Shown here piece after piece: positions 33,981 through 42,993 of a stretch of DNA of 64,000 bases (position 1 is its first letter; every line of letters begins with the position of its first letter). The stretch comes from Acholeplasmataceae bacterium UBA6235 (GTDB lineage Bacteria > Bacillota_I > Bacilli_A > Acholeplasmatales > UBA5453): positions 1 through 64,000 of the forward strand of contig DJWH01000033.1 in assembly GCA_002441525.1 (NCBI GenBank), read 5' to 3'. A model generated the notes under the pieces. It saw nothing but the letters and a program-made list of their open reading frames with translations, did no database searches and had not been told where the DNA came from. A program made the translations under genes and the position numbers.

Positions 33981-34845
33981 CAATCACTTTCTTAATCACC
34001 GTAATAAAGATTTTATGCATATCGGTCATCGACAATGCTTGATCTGGGGTGATGTGTAATTTTTGATCCATGCGTTGGTAATGGATCTTTTCTTTTTTAT
34101 TTTTGGAAAATAGCCCTAAAAACTTCTTTTGTTGGTAGACTTCTTGGCGATTCTCGATATAATCCAATAAGTTGTTGTCCATCAAATAAAGACCTTTGAA
34201 TTTATCTCTATTCGCTTTTTTTAAGACATCGATGATGTTCGCTACACCAAAGCCCAATAAATACGGTTGACCATCTTTTTCGATGTCGTATATTCTAATA
34301 ATTTGAGTGTTATTCTTAAGTATCCGGTAACTGGTTGTGACACTAGAACCCAATTGGTGGATGATGGCTGGGTCAAAAACAAATTTAATCTGTTTGATTT
34401 CATTGATCAAATAAGCCACTTGACCAACCGCGTATCCCAATGGGATGGCGAAAACCAATTCGAAATGTTTTTTCTTGGTTTCATCCATCAAATATTTGAT
34501 GTGTTCGACCAATAAATCGTGTTGGACGTCAAAACTATCCAAAGACGGTAACGTGAGGATTAAGTATTTAGTCCCCAGTGTTTCTGCATTTTGAAATAAT
34601 AACGTTAAGTCGTTTTTGTTGATGGTGGATAGATGGTATCGATACATCGAATCGATGATTTGAAGGCTGAGTTTGTCTTTTTTCAATCGAATCGGTAAGG
34701 ATTTTAAGACGCTCACATCCACGTTCAATAATGTTTGTTCATCGAAATAGCGCATCGATAGTAGTTTGATATCTAATTCATTATACAAATCTAACTGCGC
34801 ATCGATTGAATGAAATTTTTGATCAAAATAACCGGTTAGACTCAT
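33976..34845 (-). CDS. Uncharacterised protein, TIM-barrel-like
   Basis: Cytoplasmic protein of 289 aa that I do not recognise with certainty. Repeated hydrophobic strand then helix units (IKLLSMRYF, LSLQIIDSMYRYH, TKYLILTLPSLDSF, FELVFAIPLGY, IKFVFDPAIIHQLG, TQIIRIYDI) at regular spacing suggest a xylose-isomerase/AP-endonuclease-2-like TIM barrel, with the DPA step where a metal ligand might sit. The C-terminal 60 residues are basic and probably a separate extension. It is 3 bp after an RNA methyltransferase gene in the thiI operon. Function unassigned. Confidence 0.5.
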   Translation of the reverse strand: MSLTGYFDQKFHSIDAQLDLYNELDIKLLSMRYFDEQTLLNVDVSVLKSLPIRLKKDKLSLQIIDSMYRYHLSTINKNDLTLLFQNAETLGTKYLILTLPSLDSFDVQHDLLVEHIKYLMDETKKKHFELVFAIPLGYAVGQVAYLINEIKQIKFVFDPAIIHQLGSSVTTSYRILKNNTQIIRIYDIEKDGQPYLLGFGVANIIDVLKKANRDKFKGLYLMDNNLLDYIENRQEVYQQKKFLGLFSKNKKEKIHYQRMDQKLHITPDQALSMTDMHKIFITVIKKVIE

Positions 34846-34848
34846 ATA

Positions 34849-35556
34849 TTACACCTGCCATTCATACATGATGATTGAACCTGCCATCGCGACATTTAAG
34901 GATTCGATGTCTTTGGTTGGGATATAGACCAATTGGTCAGATAATGCCATGATTTCTTTACTGACGCCTGCACCTTCATTACCTAGAACAAGCACACATT
35001 TTTCAGGGACAATTACCGACTGAATGCTAGATGCTTGTTGGCCTAAAGCGGTGGTGAAAATGGTGTAGCCTTGTTGTTTCAAAATGTTGATGGTTTCGAT
35101 TAAGGGTTGTCGAATCAAATTCGCGTAGAACAAGTTGCCTTGGGTGGCTCGAATGGTTTTGTCATTGTAAAAATCTGCTGTATTGGGTGAGGCGATGATG
35201 GTATCAAAACCAAAGCCAACTGCGCTACGGATGAGCGTCCCCACATTGCCTGGGTCTTGGACATCATCCAGCATCAATATACGATTCGAGAAGGGTTTAG
35301 GTTCTTTTTTCTTCACAATCCCAATCACATTGAGTGGGCTATCCGTTAACGACAGGGATTTCATCAACGATTCGCTGATGAGGGTGCCTTGACGGGTCGG
35401 GTCAGACGTATAAATGTCAATTTCAAAGCCTTGTTTGATGGCTTCTTCTACTGAATGTTCACCATAAATCAAAAAAGCCTGATGTATATCACGGTGTTTT
35501 TTGGTTTGAAGTTTGAGGATGTGTTTGATTTGATCATTGTCCTTCGATGTGATCAT
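34849..35556 (-). CDS. SPOUT (TrmH/SpoU) family RNA 2'-O-methyltransferase
   Basis: RNA ribose methyltransferase, 235 aa. The N-terminus (MITSKDNDQIKHILKL) is the usual RNA-binding lead-in, and the SPOUT knot motifs are clear: LDDVQDPGNVGTLIRSA (about 110-126), LVLGNEGAGVS and the final SLNVAMAGSIIMYEW. The target, 23S rRNA or tRNA, cannot be fixed from sequence. I start at ATG 35556, with GGGAGG upstream inside the end of thiI (23-bp overlap); a longer frame has no support. Confidence 0.9.
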   Translation of the reverse strand: MITSKDNDQIKHILKLQTKKHRDIHQAFLIYGEHSVEEAIKQGFEIDIYTSDPTRQGTLISESLMKSLSLTDSPLNVIGIVKKKEPKPFSNRILMLDDVQDPGNVGTLIRSAVGFGFDTIIASPNTADFYNDKTIRATQGNLFYANLIRQPLIETINILKQQGYTIFTTALGQQASSIQSVIVPEKCVLVLGNEGAGVSKEIMALSDQLVYIPTKDIESLNVAMAGSIIMYEWQV

Positions 35557-36796
35557 GCATGGCCTCCCACGCTTCTGTGACGGTGAATCCGTGTTGTTCC
35601 AAACGAATATCACTATTCGGTGTGATGACAAATGTCTTCGTTTGTGCGACAATTTCATCTATTATTTTATCATATTCAACCATAAACTTTTCATTGATTA
35701 ACGCTTTTTTAATGTTTGGTTTGGTTGAAGAACCACTCGGGGTATAGATGGTACAACAATCCTCAAATGGCATAATCGATATATCATAGGTGTCGATTTG
35801 TTTAGATAGTTTTATGATGTCTTGTTTGTCTGTGGTAACCAAAGGTCTAATCACAGGGATGGTCGTTACCGCTTCGATGGTATGCATCGAATCGAGGGTT
35901 TGTGAAGCCACTTGTCCAATCGATTCTCCGGTGATCAGTACCAATGCGTGTTTCTTTTGTGCGAGTTTTTCAGATACCCTAAAGAACATACGTCTCATCA
36001 CGGTAATCACATAGCTAGGCGATATTCTCGCAATGATTTCTTGGTGTAATTTAAAAAACGGTACCATGTGTAAACGGAATTCTTGACGATATGCATAAAC
36101 CGACATCTTTTTCGCCAGTTCAATGACTTTTTGAGCCGATTCGATGGATGTCATTGGAGTAGATTCAAAATGTATCCCCTCAACTTCAACCCCTTGTTTC
36201 ATGGCTAAGAATCCAGCCACAGGGGAATCAATACCCCCAGATATGAGTAATAGTCCTCTACCTGCTACGCCTACGGGAAAACCACCTAAACCCTTTTTAG
36301 AATCTAAATAGATGAGGGCTTCGGTTTCATTAATTTCCACGTGTAAAGTAACCTCAGGGTTTCGTACATCGACAGTCACCAATTCGTGGACTTCTTTCAA
36401 AATCCCTTTGGACAAGATTTGTGTGATTTCTTGAGATGTATGGGGGAGACTCTTATCGGTACGTTTGGTTTCAACTTTGAATGTTTTCTTGGCTTTTACT
36501 TCATTTTGAATGACTTGAATGGCATTTAAAACAATCGATTCATAGTCTTTTTCGGAGCTTTTCACAAAACTGAATGAACCAATCCCGGTAACATGCATTA
36601 AAGCTTGTTCAATCGCATTCAAGTCTTCGTTTTGAATGACCAAAAAAAGCCTGTCATGACGTTTTTCAAGCGCAACATTCAAGTGTTTCGTGTTTTGTTT
36701 TAGAAGCGCGATGGCGCGTTCTCTGAATATTTTTTGATTTTTTCCTTTTAACATTAAATCGCCGAAGCGAATCAATACTTTGTCATATGTCGACAT
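35534..36796 (-). CDS. thiI: tRNA 4-thiouridine synthase ThiI
   Basis: Adenylates U8 of tRNA for sulfur insertion (and can serve thiazole synthesis). At 420 aa it is the short form without the C-terminal rhodanese domain found in E. coli. Domains in order: ferredoxin-like and THUMP (about 1-165), then a PP-loop ATPase with LLISGGIDSPVAGFLAM (about 180-196). ATG 36796 is preceded by GGTGATGAC. The window also holds a SufS-type cysteine desulfurase, but the ThiI-dedicated NifZ-type enzyme is not seen. Confidence 0.93.
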   Translation of the reverse strand: MSTYDKVLIRFGDLMLKGKNQKIFRERAIALLKQNTKHLNVALEKRHDRLFLVIQNEDLNAIEQALMHVTGIGSFSFVKSSEKDYESIVLNAIQVIQNEVKAKKTFKVETKRTDKSLPHTSQEITQILSKGILKEVHELVTVDVRNPEVTLHVEINETEALIYLDSKKGLGGFPVGVAGRGLLLISGGIDSPVAGFLAMKQGVEVEGIHFESTPMTSIESAQKVIELAKKMSVYAYRQEFRLHMVPFFKLHQEIIARISPSYVITVMRRMFFRVSEKLAQKKHALVLITGESIGQVASQTLDSMHTIEAVTTIPVIRPLVTTDKQDIIKLSKQIDTYDISIMPFEDCCTIYTPSGSSTKPNIKKALINEKFMVEYDKIIDEIVAQTKTFVITPNSDIRLEQHGFTVTEAWEAMHDHIEGQ

Positions 36797-36874
36797 GTCA
36801 TCACCAAAAACCATTTTACCATAAACTCGCGATATATTTTGATATAATGGTGTTATTGAGATAAAGGAGTATTG

Positions 36875-37321
36875 ATGATGGAACTATTACTACAAAGCGC
36901 TGAAGCGCTATTAAAGGAAACAAAAAATAATGTATCTTTACTATCGAATGCGAGTGCATTCATCAAGGCTTATGTTCCGGATCTGAACTGGGCGGGTTTT
37001 TACTTGTATGAACAAAACAAACTCATTCTAGGGCCATTTCAAGGGCTTCCTGCCTGTGTTGAAATCGATTTAGGCAAAGGGGTTTGTGGGACTTCCTATG
37101 AAAAAAAAGAAATCCTCAACGTCCCAGATGTTCATGATTTTGACGGACACATTGCTTGTGACTCTAATTCAAATTCAGAGTTGGTTATTCCACTGTTTAA
37201 ACATGGGAAAGGCATTGGTGTCATGGACATCGATAGCCCCGTTTTCAATCGATTTGATTCAGACCTCCAACGCTTCTTTGAAAAGCTATCGGAGATCATC
37301 ATCGATTTATATGAAATATAA
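36875..37321 (+). CDS. msrC: Free methionine-(R)-sulfoxide reductase (GAF domain)
   Basis: GAF-fold enzyme that reduces free Met-R-sulfoxide, 148 aa. The family stretch is visible: NWAGFYLYEQNKLILGPFQGLPAC, then IDLGKGVCGTS and HIACDSNSNSELVIPLF, carrying the three conserved cysteines (about 62, 72 and 98), followed by GVMDIDSP. The start could be either ATG at 36875 or 36878 after AAGGAG. Divergent from thiI. Expected role: defence against methionine oxidation. Confidence 0.92.
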   Translation: MMELLLQSAEALLKETKNNVSLLSNASAFIKAYVPDLNWAGFYLYEQNKLILGPFQGLPACVEIDLGKGVCGTSYEKKEILNVPDVHDFDGHIACDSNSNSELVIPLFKHGKGIGVMDIDSPVFNRFDSDLQRFFEKLSEIIIDLYEI

Positions 37322-37350
37322 TTGACATTACCCACGCAATTGTATATAAT
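37322..37350 (+). promoter_or_regulatory. rpsD promoter
   Basis: TTGACA, exactly 17 bp, TATAAT (37345-37350), both hexamers perfect. It starts at the stop codon of the GAF-type reductase. Confidence 0.9.
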
Positions 37351-37356
37351 ATCACT

Positions 37357-37500
37357 TGTCGGTAAAAGCAGGCACAACAATTTAAGATTCTGATCTCTTC
37401 CCACTGGGGTAGCTAGTAACCTTTCTGCTTTAAGGCGAACACGATTTGAAGATCACCTTAATATTGAACATGCATTTTTACCACCAAATCTATAAGGAGG
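37357..37500 (+). promoter_or_regulatory. rpsD leader, probable S4 autoregulatory element
   Basis: A 150-nt structured leader separates the promoter from rpsD. Complementary segments such as AAAGCAG / CTGCTTT (37366 region and 37425 region) close a large domain containing CCCACTGGGG. Firmicutes rpsD is autoregulated by S4 binding its leader; I infer the same here without a consensus match. Confidence 0.55.
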
Positions 37501-37508
37501 TAAAAATA

Positions 37509-38108
37509 ATGAGTCGTTACACAGGTCCATCTTGGAAAATTTCCCGTCGTTTGAACTATTCCGTTTCTGAAACAGGAAAAGAATTACAACGTCGCCCGTA
37601 CGCACCTGGCCAACATGGTCAACGCAGAGCTAAAGTCAGCGAATATGGTCAACAACTTCAAGAAAAGCAAAAGGTTAGATTTACTTACGGCGTTTCTGAA
37701 AAGCAATTCCATAAGACATTCGTTGAAGCTAGAAAACTCGCAGGTATTCACGGTGAAAACTTCTTGAAGTTACTCGAATCTAGATTAGATAACGTTGTTT
37801 ATCGTTTAGGTTACGCAGCAACCAGAGCACAAGCTAGACAATTAGTTAACCACGGTCATTTCTTAGTTGACGGTAACAAAGTGGATATTCCATCTTACCG
37901 TTTAGTTCCTGGACAAAAAGTATCTTTACGTGAAACATCTAAAGGATTGTCAGTCATCAAGGCTGCCCTTGAAAAGATGGTATTACGCAAGGATTACGTA
38001 TCGTTCGATGAAGCTACTTTAGTAGGTACATTCGTAAGATATCCAGAAAGAAATGAAATTCTACCAGACGTTAAAGAACAACTAATCGTTGAATTCTACA
38101 ACCGCTAA
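37509..38108 (+). CDS. rpsD: 30S ribosomal protein S4
   Basis: Primary 16S rRNA-binding protein, 199 aa. The N-terminus [30 protein letters not shown] and the S4 RNA-binding domain ([13 protein letters not shown], about 92-104) are diagnostic. ATG 37509 follows AAGGAGG. As in Bacillus, it is a stand-alone unit, not part of the alpha operon, with its own promoter, leader and terminator. The zinc-binding cysteines of C+ S4 proteins are absent. Confidence 0.98.
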   Translation: MSRYTGPSWKISRRLNYSVSETGKELQRRPYAPGQHGQRRAKVSEYGQQLQEKQKVRFTYGVSEKQFHKTFVEARKLAGIHGENFLKLLESRLDNVVYRLGYAATRAQARQLVNHGHFLVDGNKVDIPSYRLVPGQKVSLRETSKGLSVIKAALEKMVLRKDYVSFDEATLVGTFVRYPERNEILPDVKEQLIVEFYNR

Positions 38109-38117
38109 TTGAATTTA

Positions 38118-38146
38118 AAAAGCATCCAAATCGGATGCTTTTTTTT
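38118..38146 (+). terminator. rpsD terminator
   Basis: AAAAGCATCC and GGATGCTTTT around AAATC, then T residues; near-copy of the stem at 31980. Confidence 0.9.
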
Positions 38147-40109
38147 ATTCTATGTTGTAGAAAGGCGTGACTTTTGATCGAATTTGGTTGTAGTAATACT
38201 TGCTCATATGTGTGCTTAAGTTATAGACTTCGTTATCTAACGATAATGCCATCTTCACTTTTTGGATACCCAATGTGAAACGCTCTTGGTCCTCAAAGTT
38301 AGCTGTCAAAAGTAAATGGTTTTGTTGGAACCCATCGTTGTATGTTTCTTTAAATAAATAGGCTGAATAGGCTAAATTCTCGCCTTGAATGGTATCTTTG
38401 ATGAAATCCATCACAGTATCGTCATAGCTAAATGGGGTGATTGACACCAGTTTTCGTCGTTTAGTAGTATATAAACCCTTCGAAAAGGCAAGCTCAATCA
38501 AATCCAACATCTTCACCCTAAACTCGTCTAATTTCTCTTGTAAACCCAAACGAACGGCAGCGTATCCAATGATTTCTAATTCAGACACAAACTTGATGGA
38601 AAGATCAATGGCTTGATATACCTCTTCAATGCCTTTGGGATCATGATATTCATTTAGTAAAAATGACCCGCGAATGTAATGAAGATACCCCGTACCGCCA
38701 TAGTGTTCTATAAATGTAGCAGACGCTTTCATGAATGCGTCTATATGACCAACATCGTATAGCGCTAGTACATAAAGATATAAACTCATTTTGTCGGTCA
38801 TTGGATTTTCTTGATATCGCTCAATGGTTTTGATTGCCGGTTGATAGATATACGTATAGGTGTATTTGTAGTTATCCTTGCCTTCCGGTGGCATTTCATC
38901 AAATACCTTCAATAACGCTTGTAGTTCGGTTTCATCATAGGGGATCATCGGTTCGATCTCAAAAGTATCTACACCAAACCTTTCCATGCGTTGGAACAAT
39001 GTCGGATGGGTGTGACGTTTACGAATGAGTTCTTTAGGAATTCTTTGATCGATTTCACCTTTGTGTATGGAAAGATACTCCAGGAAATCGCGAAAATCGT
39101 CTTCAAAATGTGTGGCAGTCGGTTCTTCTGTCTTTGTTAGGTTGGATTCAATCAAGGGTCTTTGCGCATAGTTTTCAAAGTACTCAATCTTTAAACCTGC
39201 ACTGATATATGTCTTGTTGTAGCCTTTATCGATTAACGCCTCATCCGCTCTTAATTCAATGAATTTCGAACTGAGTTGTTTATACATTTCGAATTTGAAT
39301 CGTGAATAAATGGCCATCGCTTGAAATAAATATTGGTTAAATAATTGCATCCCGCCTTCACCGGATAATCTGTCCAATAACTCGATTGAACGATACCAAC
39401 GGTTCGATTTCAGTGAATCTTGATGGATCAGGTGTGCCAGTTCGTGGAGCAGTATCGTAAAGAGTTCTTCTGCATTGAGCATTTGAAGTAAGTTCAAACC
39501 AATGGTAATATGGTGTTTACCTCGTCCATAAGCGATGGTCGCGTTATTACCAGGAATAACATAAAGTACGATTGTACTAGAGACCCCCATGGTTTGATTG
39601 GCTTTATCCAAAAGGTCATATAAACGCGGGTATGCTTGTTTTGTTAGCGGGTAGCCGTATGAATTCTGACCATTTTTAAATAAATATATCGTCATGTTGG
39701 CGTAAATCATCATGAGTAGAACCAAAAATACTTGAATATCCACACCCTTTAAAACAACTGAGAACAGTACCGATGGAAATAAAATGAGTAAACTCATAAT
39801 GAACCATAGATAGGTTTTGGTTAATCGATGATTTTTCTTCATCATTTCATGGATTTCTTCAATAGAGTCAAACCCTTTTAAATTGGTTTCATCGTATTTA
39901 GCTTTGAGTTTTTTTAAATCTTTGGTCATGGTTTTCTTGATTTTCATCAAACCAATCACATTACCAATGACTGTGAGTATGATGAAAAAAATCAGTGTAG
40001 AAAGTCCAATGAATAGCCAAAATTCAGATAAAAAGCTCATTAAAAAGCCAATACCTATGATCAATAGTAAAATTCCAATGAGTAGTACAATCTGTTTAAT
40101 GTATCGCAT
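38145..40109 (-). CDS. M48-family membrane metalloprotease with long C-terminal region
   Basis: Membrane zinc protease of 654 aa. Four hydrophobic segments lie in the N-terminal third (about 7-27, 31-52, 95-113, 120-142). The zinc motif HExxH is in LLHELAHLIHQDS (about 220), after a conserved lead-in VLYVIPGNNATIAYGRGKH, with a third acidic ligand expected in ELRADEALI (about 287). The 300 residues after the protease domain are helical and repeat-like, possibly TPR-type, which is longer than HtpX. Role inferred as membrane protein quality control. CGGAGG precedes the ATG. Confidence 0.85.
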   Translation of the reverse strand: MRYIKQIVLLIGILLLIIGIGFLMSFLSEFWLFIGLSTLIFFIILTVIGNVIGLMKIKKTMTKDLKKLKAKYDETNLKGFDSIEEIHEMMKKNHRLTKTYLWFIMSLLILFPSVLFSVVLKGVDIQVFLVLLMMIYANMTIYLFKNGQNSYGYPLTKQAYPRLYDLLDKANQTMGVSSTIVLYVIPGNNATIAYGRGKHHITIGLNLLQMLNAEELFTILLHELAHLIHQDSLKSNRWYRSIELLDRLSGEGGMQLFNQYLFQAMAIYSRFKFEMYKQLSSKFIELRADEALIDKGYNKTYISAGLKIEYFENYAQRPLIESNLTKTEEPTATHFEDDFRDFLEYLSIHKGEIDQRIPKELIRKRHTHPTLFQRMERFGVDTFEIEPMIPYDETELQALLKVFDEMPPEGKDNYKYTYTYIYQPAIKTIERYQENPMTDKMSLYLYVLALYDVGHIDAFMKASATFIEHYGGTGYLHYIRGSFLLNEYHDPKGIEEVYQAIDLSIKFVSELEIIGYAAVRLGLQEKLDEFRVKMLDLIELAFSKGLYTTKRRKLVSITPFSYDDTVMDFIKDTIQGENLAYSAYLFKETYNDGFQQNHLLLTANFEDQERFTLGIQKVKMALSLDNEVYNLSTHMSKYYYNQIRSKVTPFYNIE

Positions 40110-40151
40110 GAGTTACCTCCGAATATGGTTCAATTGTATCATATATATTTG

Positions 40152-40180
40152 AAAAAAAATCACCTAAATCAGGTGATTTT
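40152..40180. terminator. Bidirectional terminator
   Basis: AAATCACCT and AGGTGATTT around AAATC, A run on one side and T run on the other; ends the ArsB-like transporter gene. Confidence 0.85.
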
Positions 40181-41297
40181 ACTTAAGTATATAGACGACG
40201 CATATAATGACAGTCATGTAAATAATACAGATGATGGTGTATTTGATGAGGTATTCTTTGAATCTTTCCGGGTATAAACGCGTGACAAATTTAAAGGTTA
40301 TCAAGCTCGCTAGCGATCCAATGAGTGTCCCCATCGCCCCGATATTCACCCCTTGTAAGAGGTTAAGCATATAGGCACTTGGTGTAAAGGTGGACAGTAA
40401 CACTGCTGCTGGTACGTTGGAAATGAACTGACTGGTCAAAATACCTGTGAAGAATACACTGTGTTCATTATTGAGAATGGCCTCAAAGAAGGTTTTAATG
40501 ACATCCATTTGTCCAATATTGCCTGTGAAGATGAAAAACATGAAGAAGGTCATCAATAAGTGATAATCGACTTTTTTAAATAGATGTCGACCAAAGATTA
40601 GGCTGAATATCAAGACGATTACAATCGCGATCTCAGCCGGTATGAATCCCAAAACGGTAAATATCGCTATGAAGAATGTGGTGAAATAGACGTAGATTCG
40701 ATAACCTTTGATCTTTACATCTTCGACAATAGGGGTTACTAGGTCTTGTTTAAAAATCAACCAAATGGAGATTAATAATAGAACAAATCCCGTGATGGTA
40801 ATGACTGCAGTGCTTTGCATAAAAGCCCAGAATGGCAAATCATAATTGGTATAGAGGTAAATGTTTTGAGGGTCCCCCATTGGGGTTAAAGCCGATCCAA
40901 GATTCGCTGCTAGTGTCATCAATATAACAATGATGATCGATTCTTTGGTTCGACCAATCTTTCCCATGACAAATAACATGAAGGGCACTAAGGTTAATAA
41001 GACGGCATCGTTCGTGACCAGCATGCCTAAAAAGAAGGAAGCCATCACAATCACAAGTGCGATGGTACGCATGTCTTTTAAATGTTTGACCATCTTTACA
41101 GCAATCATCGTGAAGAAGTGTTGGTCTGTCATACCCGCTACAGAAATCATCAAGGAAAACATCACCACCAACACTTCGATGTTGATATATTCGATGTATC
41201 CTGGGTTGATTGGAACAAAGATCATGGAAATCAAAGCGACGATTAAAGCGATAAAAAAGACTTTATCCTTATATATAAAATTGAAAATAGCTTTCAC
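40179..41297 (-). CDS. Ion transporter superfamily protein (ArsB/NhaD/SLC13-like)
   Basis: Polytopic membrane transporter of 372 aa with about 10-11 hydrophobic segments. The paired motifs typical of the ion-transporter superfamily are seen: LGMLVTNDAVLLTLVPF (about 85-101) and NLGSALTPMGDPQNIYLY (about 130-147), with a second half-repeat TSQFISNVPAAVLLSTFTP near 290. These are shared by ArsB arsenite exporters, NhaD Na+/H+ antiporters and anion carriers, so the substrate stays open. I start at GTG 41297 (GAGGGG upstream) because the upstream ATG at 41342 lies at the transcription start itself. Confidence 0.8.
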   Translation of the reverse strand: MKAIFNFIYKDKVFFIALIVALISMIFVPINPGYIEYINIEVLVVMFSLMISVAGMTDQHFFTMIAVKMVKHLKDMRTIALVIVMASFFLGMLVTNDAVLLTLVPFMLFVMGKIGRTKESIIIVILMTLAANLGSALTPMGDPQNIYLYTNYDLPFWAFMQSTAVITITGFVLLLISIWLIFKQDLVTPIVEDVKIKGYRIYVYFTTFFIAIFTVLGFIPAEIAIVIVLIFSLIFGRHLFKKVDYHLLMTFFMFFIFTGNIGQMDVIKTFFEAILNNEHSVFFTGILTSQFISNVPAAVLLSTFTPSAYMLNLLQGVNIGAMGTLIGSLASLITFKFVTRLYPERFKEYLIKYTIICIIYMTVIICVVYILK

Positions 41298-41341
41298 AAG
41301 TAACCCCTCTAGCTGACTAAAAAAGCACGTATCCACACCCA

Positions 41342-41371
41342 TTATACGCGCTTTTTTATTATAATCAATTG
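41342..41371 (-). promoter_or_regulatory. Promoter of ArsB-like transporter
   Basis: Minus-strand TTGATT, 16-bp spacer, TATAAT ending at the upstream ATG, leaving a leader of about 40 nt. Confidence 0.6.
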
Positions 41372-41410
41372 AAAAAATAAAACGCCTATTTCATTTGAAA
41401 TAAGCGCTTG
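41372..41410 (-). terminator. tpiA terminator
   Basis: Minus-strand CGCTTATTTC and GAAATAGGCG around AAAT (one G-T pair), then TTTTATTTTTT. Confidence 0.87.
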
Positions 41411-41418
41411 ATTTGAGA

Positions 41419-42183
41419 TTATTTTTTCGCTGCGTTCACGAGGGTTAAGTAGCTAGCTGCATCTAGGGATGCTCCACCAACCAAAGCCCCATCGATGTTT
41501 TCTTGAGCAAGTAAACTATCGACATTCTTGGTGTTTACAGACCCACCATAAAGGATTCTTACACGGCTTGAAACATCTTCACCATAGAGTTCTTTTAAAA
41601 CGCCACGGATATTTTTGATGGTTTCTTCTGCTTGTTCAGGGGTCGCTGTTTTACCTGTTCCAATCGCCCAAATCGGTTCATAAGCCACGATGGTTTTGAG
41701 GGCTTGATGACGATCGATGTTGAGGTACGCTTTAACGACTTGGTTCTTAACCACAGCATCTGTGGTGCCAGCTTCTCTAATTTCTAGAGATTCGCCCACA
41801 CAAATGATCGGGGTGAGTTCATGCTTGATTGCGGCGTGAACTTTTAAGTTAACCGTTTCATCGGATTCATTGAACATCGCACGACGTTCGCTGTGACCGA
41901 TAATGACGTATTCAACGCCTGTGGTTTCTAACATGAGCGGTGAGGTTTCACCAGTAAACGCACCATTTTCAGCATAGTGCATGTTTTGTGCGCCAATTTT
42001 GATATTTTCGCCTTGTCTTTTAACCAAGTCTCTTAAAAACACATCGTTGGCACATACGACTGATTCAACCACTTCTCTGTTGGGTACTTCTTGATTGACC
42101 GCATAGATGAATTGGAGTGCTTCATCTCTGGTCTTATACATTTTCCAGTTACCTGCAATGACAGGTCTACGTAAATTATTCAT
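41419..42183 (-). CDS. tpiA: Triose-phosphate isomerase
   Basis: Interconverts DHAP and G3P; 254 aa, normal. Active-site residues: Asn and Lys in AGNWKMYKT (about 10-18), His in VIIGHSERR (about 95), and Glu in VAYEPIWAIGTGKTATPEQA (about 167). It closes the operon pgk-XRE/cupin-ptsH-tpiA, 9 bp after ptsH. CcpA control of the group is possible but I see no cre upstream of pgk. Confidence 0.98.
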   Translation of the reverse strand: MNNLRRPVIAGNWKMYKTRDEALQFIYAVNQEVPNREVVESVVCANDVFLRDLVKRQGENIKIGAQNMHYAENGAFTGETSPLMLETTGVEYVIIGHSERRAMFNESDETVNLKVHAAIKHELTPIICVGESLEIREAGTTDAVVKNQVVKAYLNIDRHQALKTIVAYEPIWAIGTGKTATPEQAEETIKNIRGVLKELYGEDVSSRVRILYGGSVNTKNVDSLLAQENIDGALVGGASLDAASYLTLVNAAKK

Positions 42184-42192
42184 AGAATCTCC

Positions 42193-42438
42193 TTACACTA
42201 AGATTGCTGCGATTTCGTTGATGGCTTCTTCAGCATTTTTGCCGGATGCGACAATGCGCACGTTTTGACCTTGTGGGATCGCTAAAGACATGAGTCCTAG
42301 GATGGATTTAAGGTCAACCACTTTATCCTTGTAGTGTAGTTCGATATTCACAGCATATTTTGAAGCGGCTTGAACGATTTTCACTGCAAGACTTGCATGT
42401 AATCCAGTCGTGCTTTTAACAATGACTTCTTTTTCCAT
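42193..42438 (-). CDS. ptsH: HPr phosphocarrier, atypical active-site loop
   Basis: HPr-fold phosphocarrier of 81 aa. The active-site histidine (His14 in STTGLHASLAVKIV) and the regulatory serine (Ser45 in DLKSILGLMSL) are both present. The invariant Arg-Pro pair that follows HisAla in PTS HPr proteins is replaced by Ser16-Leu17. In Bacillus HPr, Arg17 takes part in phosphotransfer from EI to EIIA, so PTS activity here is doubtful, while the serine site for HPr kinase and CcpA is intact, as in Crh. It lies between an XRE/cupin regulator and tpiA in the pgk operon. A second, canonical HPr may exist elsewhere. Confidence 0.85.
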   Translation of the reverse strand: MEKEVIVKSTTGLHASLAVKIVQAASKYAVNIELHYKDKVVDLKSILGLMSLAIPQGQNVRIVASGKNAEEAINEIAAILV

Positions 42439-42452
42439 ATATTATCACCTTT

Positions 42453-42992
42453 CTAAAACATCGGCGGTGTACTAATCCAAAGTACTTTCGCCTTTTTATT
42501 CGTATGATTCATGAGGTAGTGTTCTTTATTCGCTGTATAATAGAAGGTCTCACCGCTTTTAACGATGTGTTTCTTCTTATTGACGACCAAAGTCACTTCG
42601 CCCTCAAGGACATAACCAAATTCTTCCCCTGCATGAGGATCATCCATAAATGACTTCCCATTGGGTAAGAGCTCAATCAAGATTGGCTCCATTTCATATT
42701 TTAACGCATTCGGTACAATCCAACTAACATTATGCTTTAATTCAGCATTCTCTTTCTCAAAGAAATCGCTCTTTTTAAAGACCACTTGTTCTTCGATTTG
42801 ATTGCTGAAAAAGTCGGAAATATCTGTACCCAATACTTCTAATATTGAAAACAACGTATTCATGGACGGGGACGCTAAATTGTGTTCTAGCTGAGATATA
42901 TAGCCTTTAGATAACTCTAGTCTGTTTGCCAGTTCTTCTTGCGTCAAACCATTTTCGAGACGTAATTCTCGAAGTTTACTACCGATGTCCAT
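42453..42992 (-). CDS. XRE-family regulator with C-terminal cupin
   Basis: Transcriptional regulator of 179 aa. HTH_3/XRE domain in residues 1-60 (LRELRLENGLTQEELANRLELSKGYISQLE in two parts: LRLENGLTQEELANRL and SKGYISQLEHN), then a cupin barrel in about 100-175 (HAGEEFGYVLEGEVTLVVN, and FYYTANKEHYLMNHT). This PuuR-like architecture senses a small ligand in the cupin. I start at ATG 42992, which follows the pgk stop (TAAAATG); no strong Shine-Dalgarno is visible, suggesting coupling to pgk. Position inside the glycolytic operon suggests a local sugar or polyamine sensor; ligand unknown. Confidence 0.87.
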   Translation of the reverse strand: MDIGSKLRELRLENGLTQEELANRLELSKGYISQLEHNLASPSMNTLFSILEVLGTDISDFFSNQIEEQVVFKKSDFFEKENAELKHNVSWIVPNALKYEMEPILIELLPNGKSFMDDPHAGEEFGYVLEGEVTLVVNKKKHIVKSGETFYYTANKEHYLMNHTNKKAKVLWISTPPMF

Positions 42993-42993
42993 T

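Noticed and set aside
31980-38146. Dispersed repeat GCATCC..GGATGC
   Set aside because: Two near-identical stems at 31980 and 38118 are both terminators after genes; two copies do not make a repeat family.
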